A stretch of DNA of 64,000 nucleotides from an uncultured Eubacteriales bacterium (GTDB lineage: Bacteria; Bacillota; Clostridia; Oscillospirales; Acutalibacteraceae): contig CAJUDG010000008.1 of NCBI GenBank assembly GCA_910584745.1, positions 47,065-111,064 on the forward strand. Reading direction: 5' to 3'. The notes beneath the pieces are model-generated. The model was not told the DNA's origin, made no database searches, and saw only the letters and a list, made by a program, of their open reading frames with translations. Below are positions 47,261 to 56,865 of the stretch, piece after piece; position 1 is the stretch's first letter, and each line of letters opens with the position of its first letter. Both the position numbers and the translations under genes were made by a program.

Positions 47261-48592
47261 TCAGACCACGCCCTGAGCTATCATAGCGTCCGCGACCTTC
47301 ACAAAGCCCGCGATGTTCGCGCCCACCACGTAGTTCTTGGGGTGGCCGTACTTCTCGGCGGCAGCGTCGGCGCTGGCAAAAATATTCTCCATAATGCCCT
47401 TGAGCTTCGCGTCCACCTCCTCGAAGGTCCAGGAGAGCCGCTGGCTGTTCTGGCTCATCTCCAGGGCGGAGGTGGCAACACCGCCGGCGTTTGCGGCCTT
47501 GCCGGGGGCAAAGAGCACGCCAGCCTGCTGGAGGGCCTCGGTAGCCTCGAGGGTGGTGGGCATATTCGCGCCCTCGGCCACGGCTATGCAGCCGTTGGCG
47601 ATGAGAGCTTTCGCGTCCTCAAGGTCCAGCTCGTTCTGGGTGGCGCAGGGCAGAGCTACGTCGCACTTGACGGACCATACGCCCCGGCCCTCGTGGTACT
47701 CGGAGTTGGGTCTATAGTTCTTGTACTCGGTCAGGCGCTGGCGCTTGACCTCTTTTATCTCCTTGATGGCGGCAAGGTCGATGCCCTCGGGGTCGTAGAC
47801 CCAGCCGGTGGAGTCGGACATGGTGACGGGCTTCGCGCCAAGCTGATAGGCCTTCTCGGCGGCATAAATTGCCACGTTGCCCGCGCCGGATATCACAACG
47901 GTCTTGCCCGCAAGGTCGTGGCCGTTCTTCTTGAGCATGGCGGCGGTGAAGTAGAGGAGCCCGTAGCCCGTGGCCTCGGTGCGGGCCAGAGACCCGCCGT
48001 AGTTCAGGCCCTTGCCGGTGAGCACGCCCTCGAAGGAGTTCCTGAGGCGCTTGTACTGGCCGAACATGTAGCCTATCTCCCGGGCACCGGTGCCGATGTC
48101 ACCGGCGGGCACGTCGGTGTCCGCGCCGATGTGGCGGAAGAGCTCGGTCATGAAGCTCTGGCAGAAGGCCATGACCTCCCGGTCGGACTTGCCCTTGGGG
48201 TCGAAGTCAGAGCCGCCCTTGCCGCCGCCGATGGGCAGGCCGGTAAGAGAATTCTTGAAAATCTGCTCGAAGCCAAGGAACTTGATAACGCCCAGGTTCA
48301 CGCTGGGGTGCAGGCGCAGGCCGCCCTTATAGGGGCCTATGGCGGAGTTGAACTGGACCCTGAAGCCCCGGTTCACCTGGACCTTGCCATTGTCGTCCAC
48401 CCAGGGCACCCGGAAGATTATCTGCCGCTCAGGCTCGGTGATGCGCTCTAAGATGCCGTTCTCCTGGTACTTGGGCTCGGCGTTAATCACGGGCTCCAGG
48501 GAGGTGAGGACCTCGGTGGCGGCCTGGATGAACTCGGGCTCAGACGCGTTCTTCTTCTTTAAAAGCTCCAGCTGTTCGCTAACATAAGACAT
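47261..48592 (-). CDS. gdhA: NADP-type glutamate dehydrogenase
   Basis: This 443-residue hexameric-type GDH interconverts 2-oxoglutarate + NH3 and glutamate. The substrate site is GGLRLHPSVNLGVIKFLGFE, with the catalytic Lys region in LPIGGGKGGSDFDPKGKSD. The nucleotide-binding fold includes VVISGAGNVAIYAAEKAYQL. The length fits the small GDH I class. GGAGGGATT precedes ATG. It is divergent from purB. Confidence 0.96.
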   Translation of the reverse strand: MSYVSEQLELLKKKNASEPEFIQAATEVLTSLEPVINAEPKYQENGILERITEPERQIIFRVPWVDDNGKVQVNRGFRVQFNSAIGPYKGGLRLHPSVNLGVIKFLGFEQIFKNSLTGLPIGGGKGGSDFDPKGKSDREVMAFCQSFMTELFRHIGADTDVPAGDIGTGAREIGYMFGQYKRLRNSFEGVLTGKGLNYGGSLARTEATGYGLLYFTAAMLKKNGHDLAGKTVVISGAGNVAIYAAEKAYQLGAKPVTMSDSTGWVYDPEGIDLAAIKEIKEVKRQRLTEYKNYRPNSEYHEGRGVWSVKCDVALPCATQNELDLEDAKALIANGCIAVAEGANMPTTLEATEALQQAGVLFAPGKAANAGGVATSALEMSQNSQRLSWTFEEVDAKLKGIMENIFASADAAAEKYGHPKNYVVGANIAGFVKVADAMIAQGVV

Positions 48593-48759
48593 TTGGCAAT
48601 CCCTCCAAAATGCAAGTTTATTTTTCTATCCTGCAAAATCTGTTCCTATATTACCACAGTTCTCCGGATTTTACAAGGGGTATTTTAAGAAAAAATCCGC
48701 AGGCTTACAGAAAGGGGGCCGTGAAAATGCAAAAAAACCGTGAACAGGGCGAAAGCGGC

Positions 48760-48788
48760 TTGACAGCGGCGGCCGGTTGTAATAAAAT
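48760..48788 (+). promoter_or_regulatory. Promoter of purB
   Basis: TTGACA (48760-48765), 17 bp, TAAAAT (48783-48788). The remainder of 48593-48834 shows no gene and must also hold the gdhA promoter. Confidence 0.8.
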
Positions 48789-48834
48789 AACAGCGTATGG
48801 GTAAAAAACCAGTTTTGGAAGGAGCGACCTGCCA

Positions 48835-50271
48835 ATGAGCCATAGAGACGTGTACGAGTCCCCCCTGTCCGCAAGGTACGCGGGCCGGGAGATGAAATAC
48901 CTTTTCTCCCCTGATATGAAGTTCCGCACCTGGCGCAGGCTGTGGATAGCCCTGGCCGAGGCCGAGCATGAGCTGGGCCTGCCGGTGACAGCGGAGCAGG
49001 TGGAGGAGCTGAAGAGCCACGCGGATGACATCAACTACGAGGTTGCGGAGGCCCGGGAGAAGGAGGTCCGCCACGACGTTATGAGCCACGTGTACGCCTA
49101 TGGCCAGCAGTGCCCGAAGGCGGCGGGGATAATACATCTTGGTGCCACGTCCTGTTATGTGGGGGACAATACGGACATAATTATTATGACCGAGGCCTTA
49201 AAGCTTATCCGGGACAAGCTGGTGGCGGTGCTGCGGGTCCTCTCGAAATTCGCCGGGGAGCACGCGGGCCTGCCCACCCTCGCCTTTACCCACTTCCAGC
49301 CCGCCCAGCCCACCACCGTGGGAAAGCGGGCGGCCCTGTGGATACAGGACCTGCTTCTGGACCTGGAGGACGTTGAGCACCAGCTATCTAAGGCAAAGCT
49401 GCTGGGGTCGAAGGGCACCACGGGGACCCAGGCCAGCTTCCTGGAGCTTTTTGAGGGAAATCACCAAAAAGTGAAGGAGCTGGACAAGAAAATTGCAGAA
49501 AAGCTGGGGTACGGGGAGTGCTTCGCGGTGTCGGGGCAGACGTATTCACGCAAGCTTGACAGTCAAATGCTGAACATTTTGTCGGGTATAGCACAGAGCG
49601 CCGCCAAGTTCTCAAACGACATCCGGCTCTTGCAGCACCTTAAAGAGGTGGAGGAGCCCTTTGAGAAGGGGCAGATCGGCTCGAGCGCCATGGCCTATAA
49701 GCGCAACCCAATGCGCACGGAGCGTATCGCGTCGCTTTCAAGGTACGTGATGGTGGACGCATTGAACCCGGCGCTTACAGAGGCGGGCCAGTGGTTCGAG
49801 CGGACCCTGGACGATTCGGCAAACAAGCGGCTCTCTGTGCCGGAGGCCTTCTTAGCCGTGGACGGAATACTGACATTGTATGCCAACGTGGCCGACGGTT
49901 TAGTGGTCTACCCCAAGGTCATCGAGCAGCACCTATTGAAGGAGCTGCCCTTCATGGCCACGGAGAACATCATGATGGACGCGGTGAAGCGGGGCGGCGA
50001 CAGGCAGCAGCTGCACGAGGCCATCCGGGTGCACTCCATGGCGGCGGCCAGGGTCATAAAGGAGCAGGGCGGCGAGAACGACCTATTGGAGCGCATAGCC
50101 GGGGACCCCATGTTCGGGGTGACATTGGAGGAGCTGCGGGAGATACTGAAGCCGGAGAAGTACGTGGGCCGTGCCCCGGAGCAGACCCGGGAGTTCCTGG
50201 ACGAGGTGTTGGGGCCGGTGCTTGAGCGCTACCGCGACATTGAGAGCAGTTCTGCCGAAGTGACGGTTTAA
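48835..50271 (+). CDS. purB: Adenylosuccinate lyase
   Basis: This 478-residue fumarase/aspartase-superfamily enzyme acts in two purine steps (SAICAR and adenylosuccinate cleavage). The signature GSSAMAYKRNPMRTERI (about 282-298) is present, and TSCYVGDNTD and QPAQPTTVGKR are further active-site regions. It is followed by purA, so IMP-to-AMP conversion is grouped here. Confidence 0.96.
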   Translation: MSHRDVYESPLSARYAGREMKYLFSPDMKFRTWRRLWIALAEAEHELGLPVTAEQVEELKSHADDINYEVAEAREKEVRHDVMSHVYAYGQQCPKAAGIIHLGATSCYVGDNTDIIIMTEALKLIRDKLVAVLRVLSKFAGEHAGLPTLAFTHFQPAQPTTVGKRAALWIQDLLLDLEDVEHQLSKAKLLGSKGTTGTQASFLELFEGNHQKVKELDKKIAEKLGYGECFAVSGQTYSRKLDSQMLNILSGIAQSAAKFSNDIRLLQHLKEVEEPFEKGQIGSSAMAYKRNPMRTERIASLSRYVMVDALNPALTEAGQWFERTLDDSANKRLSVPEAFLAVDGILTLYANVADGLVVYPKVIEQHLLKELPFMATENIMMDAVKRGGDRQQLHEAIRVHSMAAARVIKEQGGENDLLERIAGDPMFGVTLEELREILKPEKYVGRAPEQTREFLDEVLGPVLERYRDIESSSAEVTV

Positions 50272-50308
50272 GTATAAATAGGATAAAGGGAAAAGTTTTT
50301 GAAAGGTT

Positions 50309-50340
50309 TTAGGAAAACTTTTTTCAAAAAGTTTTCCTAA
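50309..50340 (+). terminator. Perfect 15-bp hairpin between purB and purA
   Basis: TTAGGAAAACTTTTT, loop TC, and the exact reverse complement. It lies directly before the purA ribosome-binding site, so it could attenuate purA or act as a weak terminator. Confidence 0.75.
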
Positions 50341-50355
50341 GAAAGGTTGAGAGCA

Positions 50356-51636
50356 ATGGTAAAAGCGATAGTAGGAGCCTGCTGGGGCGACGAGGGCAAG
50401 GGGAAGATAACGGACGTTCTGGCGGAGGATTCGGATATAGTCATACGCTTTCAGGGCGGGTCCAACGCGGGGCACACCATAATAAACGAGTACGGCAGGT
50501 TTGCGCTGCACCAGCTGCCGTCGGGAGTGTTCAGGCAGAATATCACCAATATCATCGGCAACGGCGTGGCGTTCTCGGTGGAGAATTTCGTCAAGGAGAT
50601 GCAGTATATCAGGGACGGCGGCGTGCCGGAGCCCAAGATACTGATATCAGAGCGCTGTCAGGTGCTCATGCCGTACCATAAGGAGCTGGACGGCCTTGAG
50701 GAGGCGCGGCTTGCCGACAAGGCCTTCGGGTCCACTAAGTCGGGGATAGCGCCCTTCTATTCCGATAAGTACGCGAAGATTGGCTTTCAGATAAGCGACC
50801 TCTTTGACGATAAGGACGCTGTCTATGAGCGCATAGACCATGTGCTGGGGCTCAAGAACGTGCTGTATACCCAGCTCTACCATAGGGAGCCCCTTGACAG
50901 GGACGATATCTATAATAAGCTCATGGAGTATAGGGAGATAGTGGCCCCATATGTTGCGGACACCACCACCCTGCTCTACAACGCTGTGAAGGAGGGCAAG
51001 ACCATCCTTCTGGAGGGCCAGCTGGGCTCCCTCCGGGACCCGGACATGGGCATATACCCCATGACCACCTCCTCGTCGCCCCTGGCGGGCTTCGGCGCGG
51101 TGGGCGCGGGCGGCATACCCCCATACGCCATCGGGAAGATATACTGCGTGGTAAAGGCCTATTCCAGCGCCGTGGGAGCCGGGGAGTTCGTCTCCGAGAT
51201 ATTCGGGGACGAGGCCGAGGAGCTTAGAAAGCGCGGCGGCGATAAGGGCGAGTACGGCGCCACCACCGGCCGCCCCCGGCAGGTGGGCTGGCTGGACCTG
51301 GTTGCCGCACGGTACGGCTGCATGGTCCAGGGGGCCACGGACGTGGCCCTGACGGTGCTGGACGCTTTAGGGTATCTTGACGAGATACCCGTCTGTGTGG
51401 CCTATGAGCTGGACGGAAAGCGCATAGACAGTTTCCCGCCCACGGCGAAGCTCAAGCGCTGCAAGCCCATCCTGGAGAAGCTGCCCGGGTGGAAGTGCGA
51501 CATAAAGGGCATAAAGAGGTACGAGGACCTGCCGGAGAACGCCAGAAGGTATGTGGAGTTCGCGGAAAAGCACCTGGGGGTGCCGGTGACCATGGTGTCC
51601 AACGGGCCCGCCAGGGAGGATATAATGTATAGGTAA
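50356..51636 (+). CDS. purA: Adenylosuccinate synthetase
   Basis: This 426-residue GTP-dependent enzyme converts IMP to adenylosuccinate. The P-loop WGDEGKGKITD, the catalytic His in NAGHTI, and TTGRPRQVGWLD are present. ATG 50356 has AAAGG upstream; TTG 50347 is three codons earlier. It works with purB upstream. Confidence 0.96.
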   Translation: MVKAIVGACWGDEGKGKITDVLAEDSDIVIRFQGGSNAGHTIINEYGRFALHQLPSGVFRQNITNIIGNGVAFSVENFVKEMQYIRDGGVPEPKILISERCQVLMPYHKELDGLEEARLADKAFGSTKSGIAPFYSDKYAKIGFQISDLFDDKDAVYERIDHVLGLKNVLYTQLYHREPLDRDDIYNKLMEYREIVAPYVADTTTLLYNAVKEGKTILLEGQLGSLRDPDMGIYPMTTSSSPLAGFGAVGAGGIPPYAIGKIYCVVKAYSSAVGAGEFVSEIFGDEAEELRKRGGDKGEYGATTGRPRQVGWLDLVAARYGCMVQGATDVALTVLDALGYLDEIPVCVAYELDGKRIDSFPPTAKLKRCKPILEKLPGWKCDIKGIKRYEDLPENARRYVEFAEKHLGVPVTMVSNGPAREDIMYR

Positions 51637-51654
51637 GCTGTGATAGGAAGGGAA

Positions 51655-51683
51655 AACAGTCTGGGGCGCTGGGCTGTTTTTTC
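51655..51683 (+). terminator. Terminator after purA
   Basis: AAAACAG, GC-rich loop, CTGTTTTTTC. Confidence 0.75.
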
Positions 51684-51699
51684 TTGGAGTATTTTTAAA

Positions 51700-51786
51700 G
51701 CCTACGGCGGCACAGGTCGCCGCCTACGGCAAGACCTTGGGGCTCTCGCCCCAAACCCTAGCAAGCTTAAGGCCAGCTTGACCGGC
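51700..51786 (-). repeat. Modular hairpin repeat A3 (minus orientation)
   Basis: On the minus strand GGCCGGTCAAGCTGGCCTTA is followed by AGCTTG, then TTTGGGGCGAGAGCCCCAAG and GGCGACCTGTGC. It matches A4 in the first hairpin and A1 in the distal GGCGACCTGTGC module. It lies between purA and glmS. Confidence 0.8.
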
Positions 51787-51806
51787 CAAGTATTGGAGGA
51801 ATTATT

Positions 51807-53636
51807 ATGTGTGGTATAGTAGGTTACATTGGTGAGGAGCAGGCAGCTCCCGTGCTGCTGGAAGGGCTATCAAAGCTCGAGTACCGGGGCTACGACTCGG
51901 CAGGCGTGGCGGTGTACAACGACACCGGCCTGCACGTGGTGAAGTCCAAGGGGAGGCTTTCGGTCCTGGAGGGCATACTGGACAATGGGGAGAAGCTGCC
52001 CGGCACCGTGGGTATAGGCCACACCCGCTGGGCCACCCACGGCGCGCCCTCGGATGTGAACTCCCACCCCCAGGTCAGCGACGGCGGGCTCTTCGCCGTG
52101 GTCCATAACGGCATAATCGAGAACTATATGCAGCTAAAGGCCCACCTCATGCGCCGGGGAGTGGAGTTCGTCTCCGACACCGACACCGAGGTTGTGGCCC
52201 AGATGTTGGAGCACTACTATCGGGGCGACGTGCTGGAGGCCATCCGGCAGGTCACCCATAGGGTAGAGGGCAGCTACGCCCTGGGGATAATCTGCGCCGA
52301 CTGCCCGGAGAAGGTCTTTGCCGTTCGGAAGGACAGCCCGCTGATAGTGGGGCTCGCCAAAGGCCGGAACTTTATCGCCTCGGACGTGACGGCCATTCTG
52401 GCCCATACCCGGGAGATAGTGCGCCTTCGTGACAGGGAGATAGCCGTGCTGACCCGGGAAGGGGCCAGCTTCTACGACGAGGAGCTGGAACCCCTTGAGA
52501 AGCCCGTCGAGACCGTGGAGTGGGACGTGGCCGCCGCGGAGAAGGGCGGCTATGAGCACTTCATGATGAAGGAGATCTGCGAGCAGCCCGAAGCCCTTCG
52601 CAAGACCATCTCCCCGAGAATTAAAGAGGGCCGGATAGTTCTGGACGATTTAAAGCTGACAAAAGCTGATATCGAGAACATCAGCCGCGTGTACATCGTG
52701 GCCTGCGGTACCTCGTACCATGTGGGGGCCGTGGCGAAGTACGCCTTTGAGAAGCTTCTGCGTATGCCCATAGAGACGGACGTGGCCTCGGAGTTCCGCT
52801 ATCGGGACCCCATACTGGACGAGAGGACCCTGGTCATAATTATCAGCCAGTCCGGCGAGACCGCCGACACCCTGGCCGCCCTGAGAGAGGCCAAGCGGCA
52901 GGGGGCCCGCACCCTGGCCATTGTGAACGTGGTGGGCAGCACCATCGCCAATGAGGCCGGCGATGTGCTCTACACCTGGGCCGGGCCCGAGATAGCCGTG
53001 GCTTCCACCAAGGCCTACAGCACCCAGCTGGCGGTGATATACCTTATCGCCCTGCATATGGCCCGGGAGCTGGGGACCGTGCCCGAAGGGGAGCTTGCGG
53101 GGTATGTGGAGTGCCTTGAGAGGCTGCCGGAGCTGGCAGAGACGGCGCTCAGTGATAAGGAGACCATACAGTATTTTGCGTCACAATACTTTAATGCAAA
53201 GGATATGTACTTTATCGGCAGGAACGTGGACTATGCCGCGTCGTTGGAGGCCTCTTTGAAGCTGAAAGAAATATCATACATTCATTCCGAGGCCTATACC
53301 GGCGGGGAGCTGAAGCACGGTCCCATCTCCCTTATCGAGGAGGGCACCCTGGTGATAGCCATCTGCACCTGCGGGCGGCTGTTCGGCAAAATGGCGGCAA
53401 ATATCCGGGAGGTCAAGGCCCGGGGGGCGGTGGTGCTGGGGCTTTGCACCGAGGAGTTCGCCGGGGAGATGAAGGGGGTCGCGGACTGGCAGTTCTGCGT
53501 GCCCAAGACCCCGGACTTCATGCTGCCGTCAATGAGTATTCTGCCATTGCAGCTCTTTGCCTACTATGTGGCGTCAATGAAGGGCTGTGACATCGATAAG
53601 CCCAGGAACCTGGCAAAATCCGTCACGGTGGAATAA
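51807..53636 (+). CDS. glmS: Glutamine--fructose-6-phosphate aminotransferase
   Basis: This 609-residue protein makes glucosamine 6-phosphate, the first step to UDP-GlcNAc. The N-terminal glutaminase domain has Cys2 (MCGIVGYIGE), and two SIS isomerase domains follow (YIVACGTSYHVGAV, SQSGETADTLAAL). The C-terminus ends DKPRNLAKSVTVE as expected. No glmS ribozyme was recognised upstream. Confidence 0.97.
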   Translation: MCGIVGYIGEEQAAPVLLEGLSKLEYRGYDSAGVAVYNDTGLHVVKSKGRLSVLEGILDNGEKLPGTVGIGHTRWATHGAPSDVNSHPQVSDGGLFAVVHNGIIENYMQLKAHLMRRGVEFVSDTDTEVVAQMLEHYYRGDVLEAIRQVTHRVEGSYALGIICADCPEKVFAVRKDSPLIVGLAKGRNFIASDVTAILAHTREIVRLRDREIAVLTREGASFYDEELEPLEKPVETVEWDVAAAEKGGYEHFMMKEICEQPEALRKTISPRIKEGRIVLDDLKLTKADIENISRVYIVACGTSYHVGAVAKYAFEKLLRMPIETDVASEFRYRDPILDERTLVIIISQSGETADTLAALREAKRQGARTLAIVNVVGSTIANEAGDVLYTWAGPEIAVASTKAYSTQLAVIYLIALHMARELGTVPEGELAGYVECLERLPELAETALSDKETIQYFASQYFNAKDMYFIGRNVDYAASLEASLKLKEISYIHSEAYTGGELKHGPISLIEEGTLVIAICTCGRLFGKMAANIREVKARGAVVLGLCTEEFAGEMKGVADWQFCVPKTPDFMLPSMSILPLQLFAYYVASMKGCDIDKPRNLAKSVTVE

Positions 53637-53659
53637 GAAGACCGAAGGGGGATGTTGAA

Positions 53660-54463
53660 ATGAGAGGGCAGGCCGAACGGCTTCTTAACGTCAAAATGTT
53701 CGTCCTGGACATGGACGGCACCATATATCTTGGGGACCGGCTGTTTCCGTACACCAAGGGCTTTCTCCGGGCCGTGGAGGAATCCGGGCGGGAATACTGC
53801 TTTTTTACCAATAACAGCTCTAAAAACCGTGCCGCGTACCTTGAAAAGCTGCGCAAAATGGGCATAATAGTTCCCCCGGAGAAAATGCTCGTCTCGAACC
53901 AGGTGATACTGAGATGGCTCGGCGGGAACCGCCCGGGAAAGCGCGCCTATGTGGTGGGCACGGAGCCCCTTATGGAGGACTTCCGGCTGGCGGGGATAGA
54001 GCTTGACGATAGGGCCCCGGACTATGTGGTGCTGGGCTTTGACACCGGGCTGACCTATGATAAAATCAGCAAAGCCTGCCATTTTATCCGCAACGGCGCG
54101 GAGGTCTTCGGGGTGAACCCGGACCTTAACTGCCCGGTGGAGGGCGGCTTTATCCCGGACTGCGGGTCCATCGCGGCACTGGTGAGGGCCTCCACTGGGG
54201 TGCAGTGCGAGTTCTTCGGCAAGCCCTCCCGGCACACGCTGGACTATATATTGGAGCAGAGCGGCTATGGGCCCCAAGAAGTTGCGGTGGTGGGGGATAG
54301 GCTCTACACCGATATAGCCGTGGCGGCGGGCACGGATGTGACCTCCATACTTGTGATGAGCGGGGAGACCACCGAAGAAATGCTGGCAAATTCTGATATA
54401 AAGCCCGACATAATCGCGGAAAACGTGGGCGAGGTCGGGGAATATCTGCGCGAAAAGCGGTGA
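53660..54463 (+). CDS. HAD-IIA family phosphatase (NagD-like)
   Basis: This 267-residue protein has motif I LDMDGTIYLGD, motif II FTNNSSKNRAAYLEKL, a C2a cap and the C-terminal VGDRLYTDIAVAAGT. It dephosphorylates nucleotides or sugar phosphates. It is 24 bp after glmS, so it may be co-expressed; a role in amino-sugar metabolism is plausible but inferred. Confidence 0.9.
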   Translation: MRGQAERLLNVKMFVLDMDGTIYLGDRLFPYTKGFLRAVEESGREYCFFTNNSSKNRAAYLEKLRKMGIIVPPEKMLVSNQVILRWLGGNRPGKRAYVVGTEPLMEDFRLAGIELDDRAPDYVVLGFDTGLTYDKISKACHFIRNGAEVFGVNPDLNCPVEGGFIPDCGSIAALVRASTGVQCEFFGKPSRHTLDYILEQSGYGPQEVAVVGDRLYTDIAVAAGTDVTSILVMSGETTEEMLANSDIKPDIIAENVGEVGEYLREKR

Positions 54464-54514
54464 AAATAGCCCTATAGTAAATTCGGAACGAACTTACTGT
54501 TAAGGAGGGCGTTT

Positions 54515-54871
54515 ATGGAGTATTTCAACGCGTTTTGGGTGGGCGGGGCCATATGCCTTGTGGGCCAGCTTCTCATTGACCTGACCAAGCTGACCCCCGC
54601 CCGGATAATGGTCACATATGTCACGGTGGGCGTGCTTTTGGGGGCCCTGGGGCTCTATGGCCCGGTGGTGGACTATGCCGGGGCCGGGGCCACGGTGCCG
54701 CTGTGCGGGTTTGGCTGGGCCCTGTCCGAGGGCGTGCGCAAGGCCGTGATAGAGCAGGGGTTCCTGGGGGCCTTCACCGGGGGCCTGACCGCCGGGGCCG
54801 CGGGGACCACTGCGGCGGTGTTCTTCGGGTATCTTGCCGCGCTGGTGGCGAAGCCCAGGGATAAGTCATAA
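54515..54871 (+). CDS. spoVAE: Stage V sporulation protein AE-type membrane protein
   Basis: This 118-residue protein has four hydrophobic helices and the SpoVAE pattern: FWVGGAICLVGQLLIDLTKL, then ILLGALGLYGP-like and GFGWALSEGVRKAVIEQGFL, ending GGLTAGAAGTTAAVFFGYLA. SpoVA proteins form the dipicolinic-acid channel of spores. SpoVAC and SpoVAD are not adjacent, so this is a detached copy. It supports a spore-forming host. Confidence 0.88.
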   Translation: MEYFNAFWVGGAICLVGQLLIDLTKLTPARIMVTYVTVGVLLGALGLYGPVVDYAGAGATVPLCGFGWALSEGVRKAVIEQGFLGAFTGGLTAGAAGTTAAVFFGYLAALVAKPRDKS

Positions 54872-54872
54872 G

Positions 54873-54905
54873 AAAAAGCCTCCGGGGTTGCCGGGGGCTT
54901 TTTGC
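54873..54905 (+). terminator. Terminator after spoVAE
   Basis: AAAAAGCCTCCGG / CCGGGGGCTTTTT, 5-nt loop, T-run. Confidence 0.85.
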
Positions 54906-54907
54906 GT

Positions 54908-55052
54908 GCAAGGGAAAAAGTTTTGTCCACTTTTACAAAAGTGGTGGGGGGTGGGGCAAAGCCCCACGACCTTATGCGGGCAAAACGCAACGCGTTTGCC
55001 CGCCCACCCGCCCCAGGATTTTTTATAGGGGCTTCGCCCCTATAAATCCCAA
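54908..55052 (+). repeat. Composite hairpin repeat (family B, extended)
   Basis: GTCCACTTTTACAAAAGTGG is followed by GTGGGGCAAAGCCCCAC, then GCGGGCAAA/TTTGCCCGC and TTATAGGGGC TTC GCCCCTATAA. It shares the core with 21249, 45031 and 57589 but carries different distal hairpins. Confidence 0.75.
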
Positions 55053-55065
55053 GGGCAAAGGGCTT

Positions 55066-55983
55066 TTATGGCAGCTGATTCCCCGCCGCCAGATACAGCG
55101 CATACCAATCCTCTCTGGACAGCTCCACATCGCAGGCGCTGCAAATGTCCCTCAGCCGCTCGGCGTTTGTGCTGCCGGAGATGACCTGCATCCCCGCCGG
55201 GTGCCGCAGTATCCAGGCCGTAGCCATGGCCTGCTCGCTGGCCCCATACTTCTTCGAGAGCTCCGTAAGTTTTGCGTTCAGCTCCGGGAACTTCTCATTC
55301 CCCAGGAAAACCCCCTCGAAGAAGCCGTACTGGAAGGGGGACCAAGCTTGTACGGTAAGCCCGTGCAGGCGGCAGTAGTCCAGAATCTCGCCGTCCCGGT
55401 CGGGAGAGCCGGAAAACTCCGTGTTGGCGCAGATGGCGTGGTCTATCATGCCCGTGTGCATAAGGCCGAATTGCAGCTGGTTCGCCACAAGCTTCTGCCG
55501 AAGGCCCGACTGCAAGAGGTCCGTCTGCCGGGCGTTGAAGTTGCTTACGCCGAAGCGCTTCACCTTCCCTGCGGCCTCCAGCCGGTCAAAGGCCTCGCCA
55601 ACCTCCTCGGGCTCCATAAGAGCGTCGGGCCGGTGCAGCAGCAGCACGTCAAGGCAGTCCACGTTAAGGCGGCTCAAAATGCCGTCAACGCTCTCTAAAA
55701 TATGCTCCTTAGAGAAGTCGTACATACCCTTCCTTATGCCGCACTTGCTCTGGACGACCATCTTCTCCCGCAGGCCGGGCTCCTCCCCGAGCACCTGCCC
55801 GAAGGTCGCCTCGCACTCGCCGCCGCCGTAGATGTCGGCGTGGTCGAAGAAGTTCACCCCGCAGTCCAGGGCCGTGTGGATGAACCGGGACAGCTCCCCC
55901 TGGGAGAGGGCAGAAATGCGCATACAACCAACAGCGACAGCGGAGGCCCGTACCCCCGCGCCGCCCAAGTCAACATATTTCAT
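55066..55983 (-). CDS. Aldo/keto reductase
   Basis: This 305-residue (beta/alpha)8 NAD(P)H oxidoreductase has the catalytic Asp/Tyr in FFDHADIYGGGECE and Lys in VVQSKCGIRKG. LDVLLLHRPDALMEPEEVGE and FGVSNFNARQ follow. It belongs to the YdhF/YcsN-like group. ATG 55983 has AGGAGG. It is 16 bp after a small membrane-protein gene on the same strand. Substrate unknown. Confidence 0.93.
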   Translation of the reverse strand: MKYVDLGGAGVRASAVAVGCMRISALSQGELSRFIHTALDCGVNFFDHADIYGGGECEATFGQVLGEEPGLREKMVVQSKCGIRKGMYDFSKEHILESVDGILSRLNVDCLDVLLLHRPDALMEPEEVGEAFDRLEAAGKVKRFGVSNFNARQTDLLQSGLRQKLVANQLQFGLMHTGMIDHAICANTEFSGSPDRDGEILDYCRLHGLTVQAWSPFQYGFFEGVFLGNEKFPELNAKLTELSKKYGASEQAMATAWILRHPAGMQVISGSTNAERLRDICSACDVELSREDWYALYLAAGNQLP

Positions 55984-55999
55984 AGGTACCTCCTGTCTG

Positions 56000-56149
56000 T
56001 CACTGGATGGAACAGTCCAGATAGTGCTCCAGCTCCTCCTCATCCCTCTTGTGGTCCAGATACATCATCAGGGCCGTGACCGAGGCCGCCACGGCGGCGA
56101 TGGCAGTGATAAGGCCGATAAAAAGCGCCAGTTTGGTTCCCTTTTTCAT
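56000..56149 (-). CDS. 49-residue membrane protein
   Basis: MKKGTKLALFIGLITAIAAV, then AASVTALMMYLDHKRDEEEL and EHYLDCSIQ: one membrane helix and an acidic cytoplasmic tail with a late Cys. TTTGGAGGTG precedes ATG 56149. I recall similar short proteins in ruminococci, without a function. Probably co-transcribed with the aldo/keto reductase. Confidence 0.78.
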   Translation of the reverse strand: MKKGTKLALFIGLITAIAAVAASVTALMMYLDHKRDEEELEHYLDCSIQ

Positions 56150-56327
56150 TGAGCGGACACCTCCAAAAAACCAGATATGAATAATTGCTATAACTATTAT
56201 AATACCCAAACAGCCGGGAAAAGTCAAGGCATTTTTGGGAAAAGGGCAAAGAAAAAAGGCCCGGCGGCCCATCGGGCCCCAAGCCTAGCTCCCCGCTGCT
56301 TAAAGAGAACCCATTATCAGAGCCCTC

Positions 56328-56585
56328 TTACGCCCCGGCGCGCAGCTTCTTGTCAAGAGCGGCCTTCCGGTGGGCGGCGTTGTTCTTATGGATAATGCCC
56401 TTCGCGGCGGCCTGGTCGATCTTCTTGACGGCGGCGCGGACGGCGGCCTCTTTATCACCGGCATTGCTTTCGATAGCGGCGTTGGCCTTCTTTATCTGCG
56501 TCTTCAGGGCGGAATTCAGGGCCTTGTTCTGCAGGGTCTTTGTGGCGATGACCTTAACGCGCTTCTTGGCGGATTTGATGTTTGG
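56328..56585 (-). CDS. rpsT: Ribosomal protein S20
   Basis: This 85-residue helical, basic 30S protein begins at TTG 56585 after AAGGAGG (MPNIKSAKKRVKVIATKTLQ). Starting at a non-AUG codon is typical of rpsT and linked to autoregulation. A minus-strand promoter TTGCAT, 17 bp, TATCAT lies upstream near 56625-56654. Confidence 0.96.
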   Translation of the reverse strand, partial: PNIKSAKKRVKVIATKTLQNKALNSALKTQIKKANAAIESNAGDKEAAVRAAVKKIDQAAAKGIIHKNNAAHRKAALDKKLRAGA

Positions 56586-56701
56586 CAAGCGTAACACCTC
56601 CTTACCCATCTTTCATACTAGAGGTTATGATAACACAATCTGTGGGAAAATGCAAGTGTTTTTTCATGTGGACGCGCAAAGTGTTGGGCAAAAGAAAGTA
56701 T

Positions 56702-56730
56702 TTGACTAAAAACGGCGGATGGTGTAGAAT
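56702..56730 (+). promoter_or_regulatory. Promoter of toxin-like gene 6
   Basis: TTGACT (56702-56707), 17 bp, TAGAAT (56725-56730). The leader to the ORF is about 130 nt. Confidence 0.82.
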
Positions 56731-56865
56731 ATATATGCCCATAAAATGGGTGAGAGGACCTGACGAACAGAATATTGAGAACGGTGGACGGTTGACCTTA
56801 CCCGGTACACAGCACGACATACGCAAGACCTTGTTGCGAATCTTGTGGAAAGGGGGGTCTCGCTT

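Noticed and set aside
51640..51806. Possible glmS ribozyme before glmS.
   Set aside because: The gap holds the purA terminator and repeat A3; I see no conserved glmS-ribozyme core.
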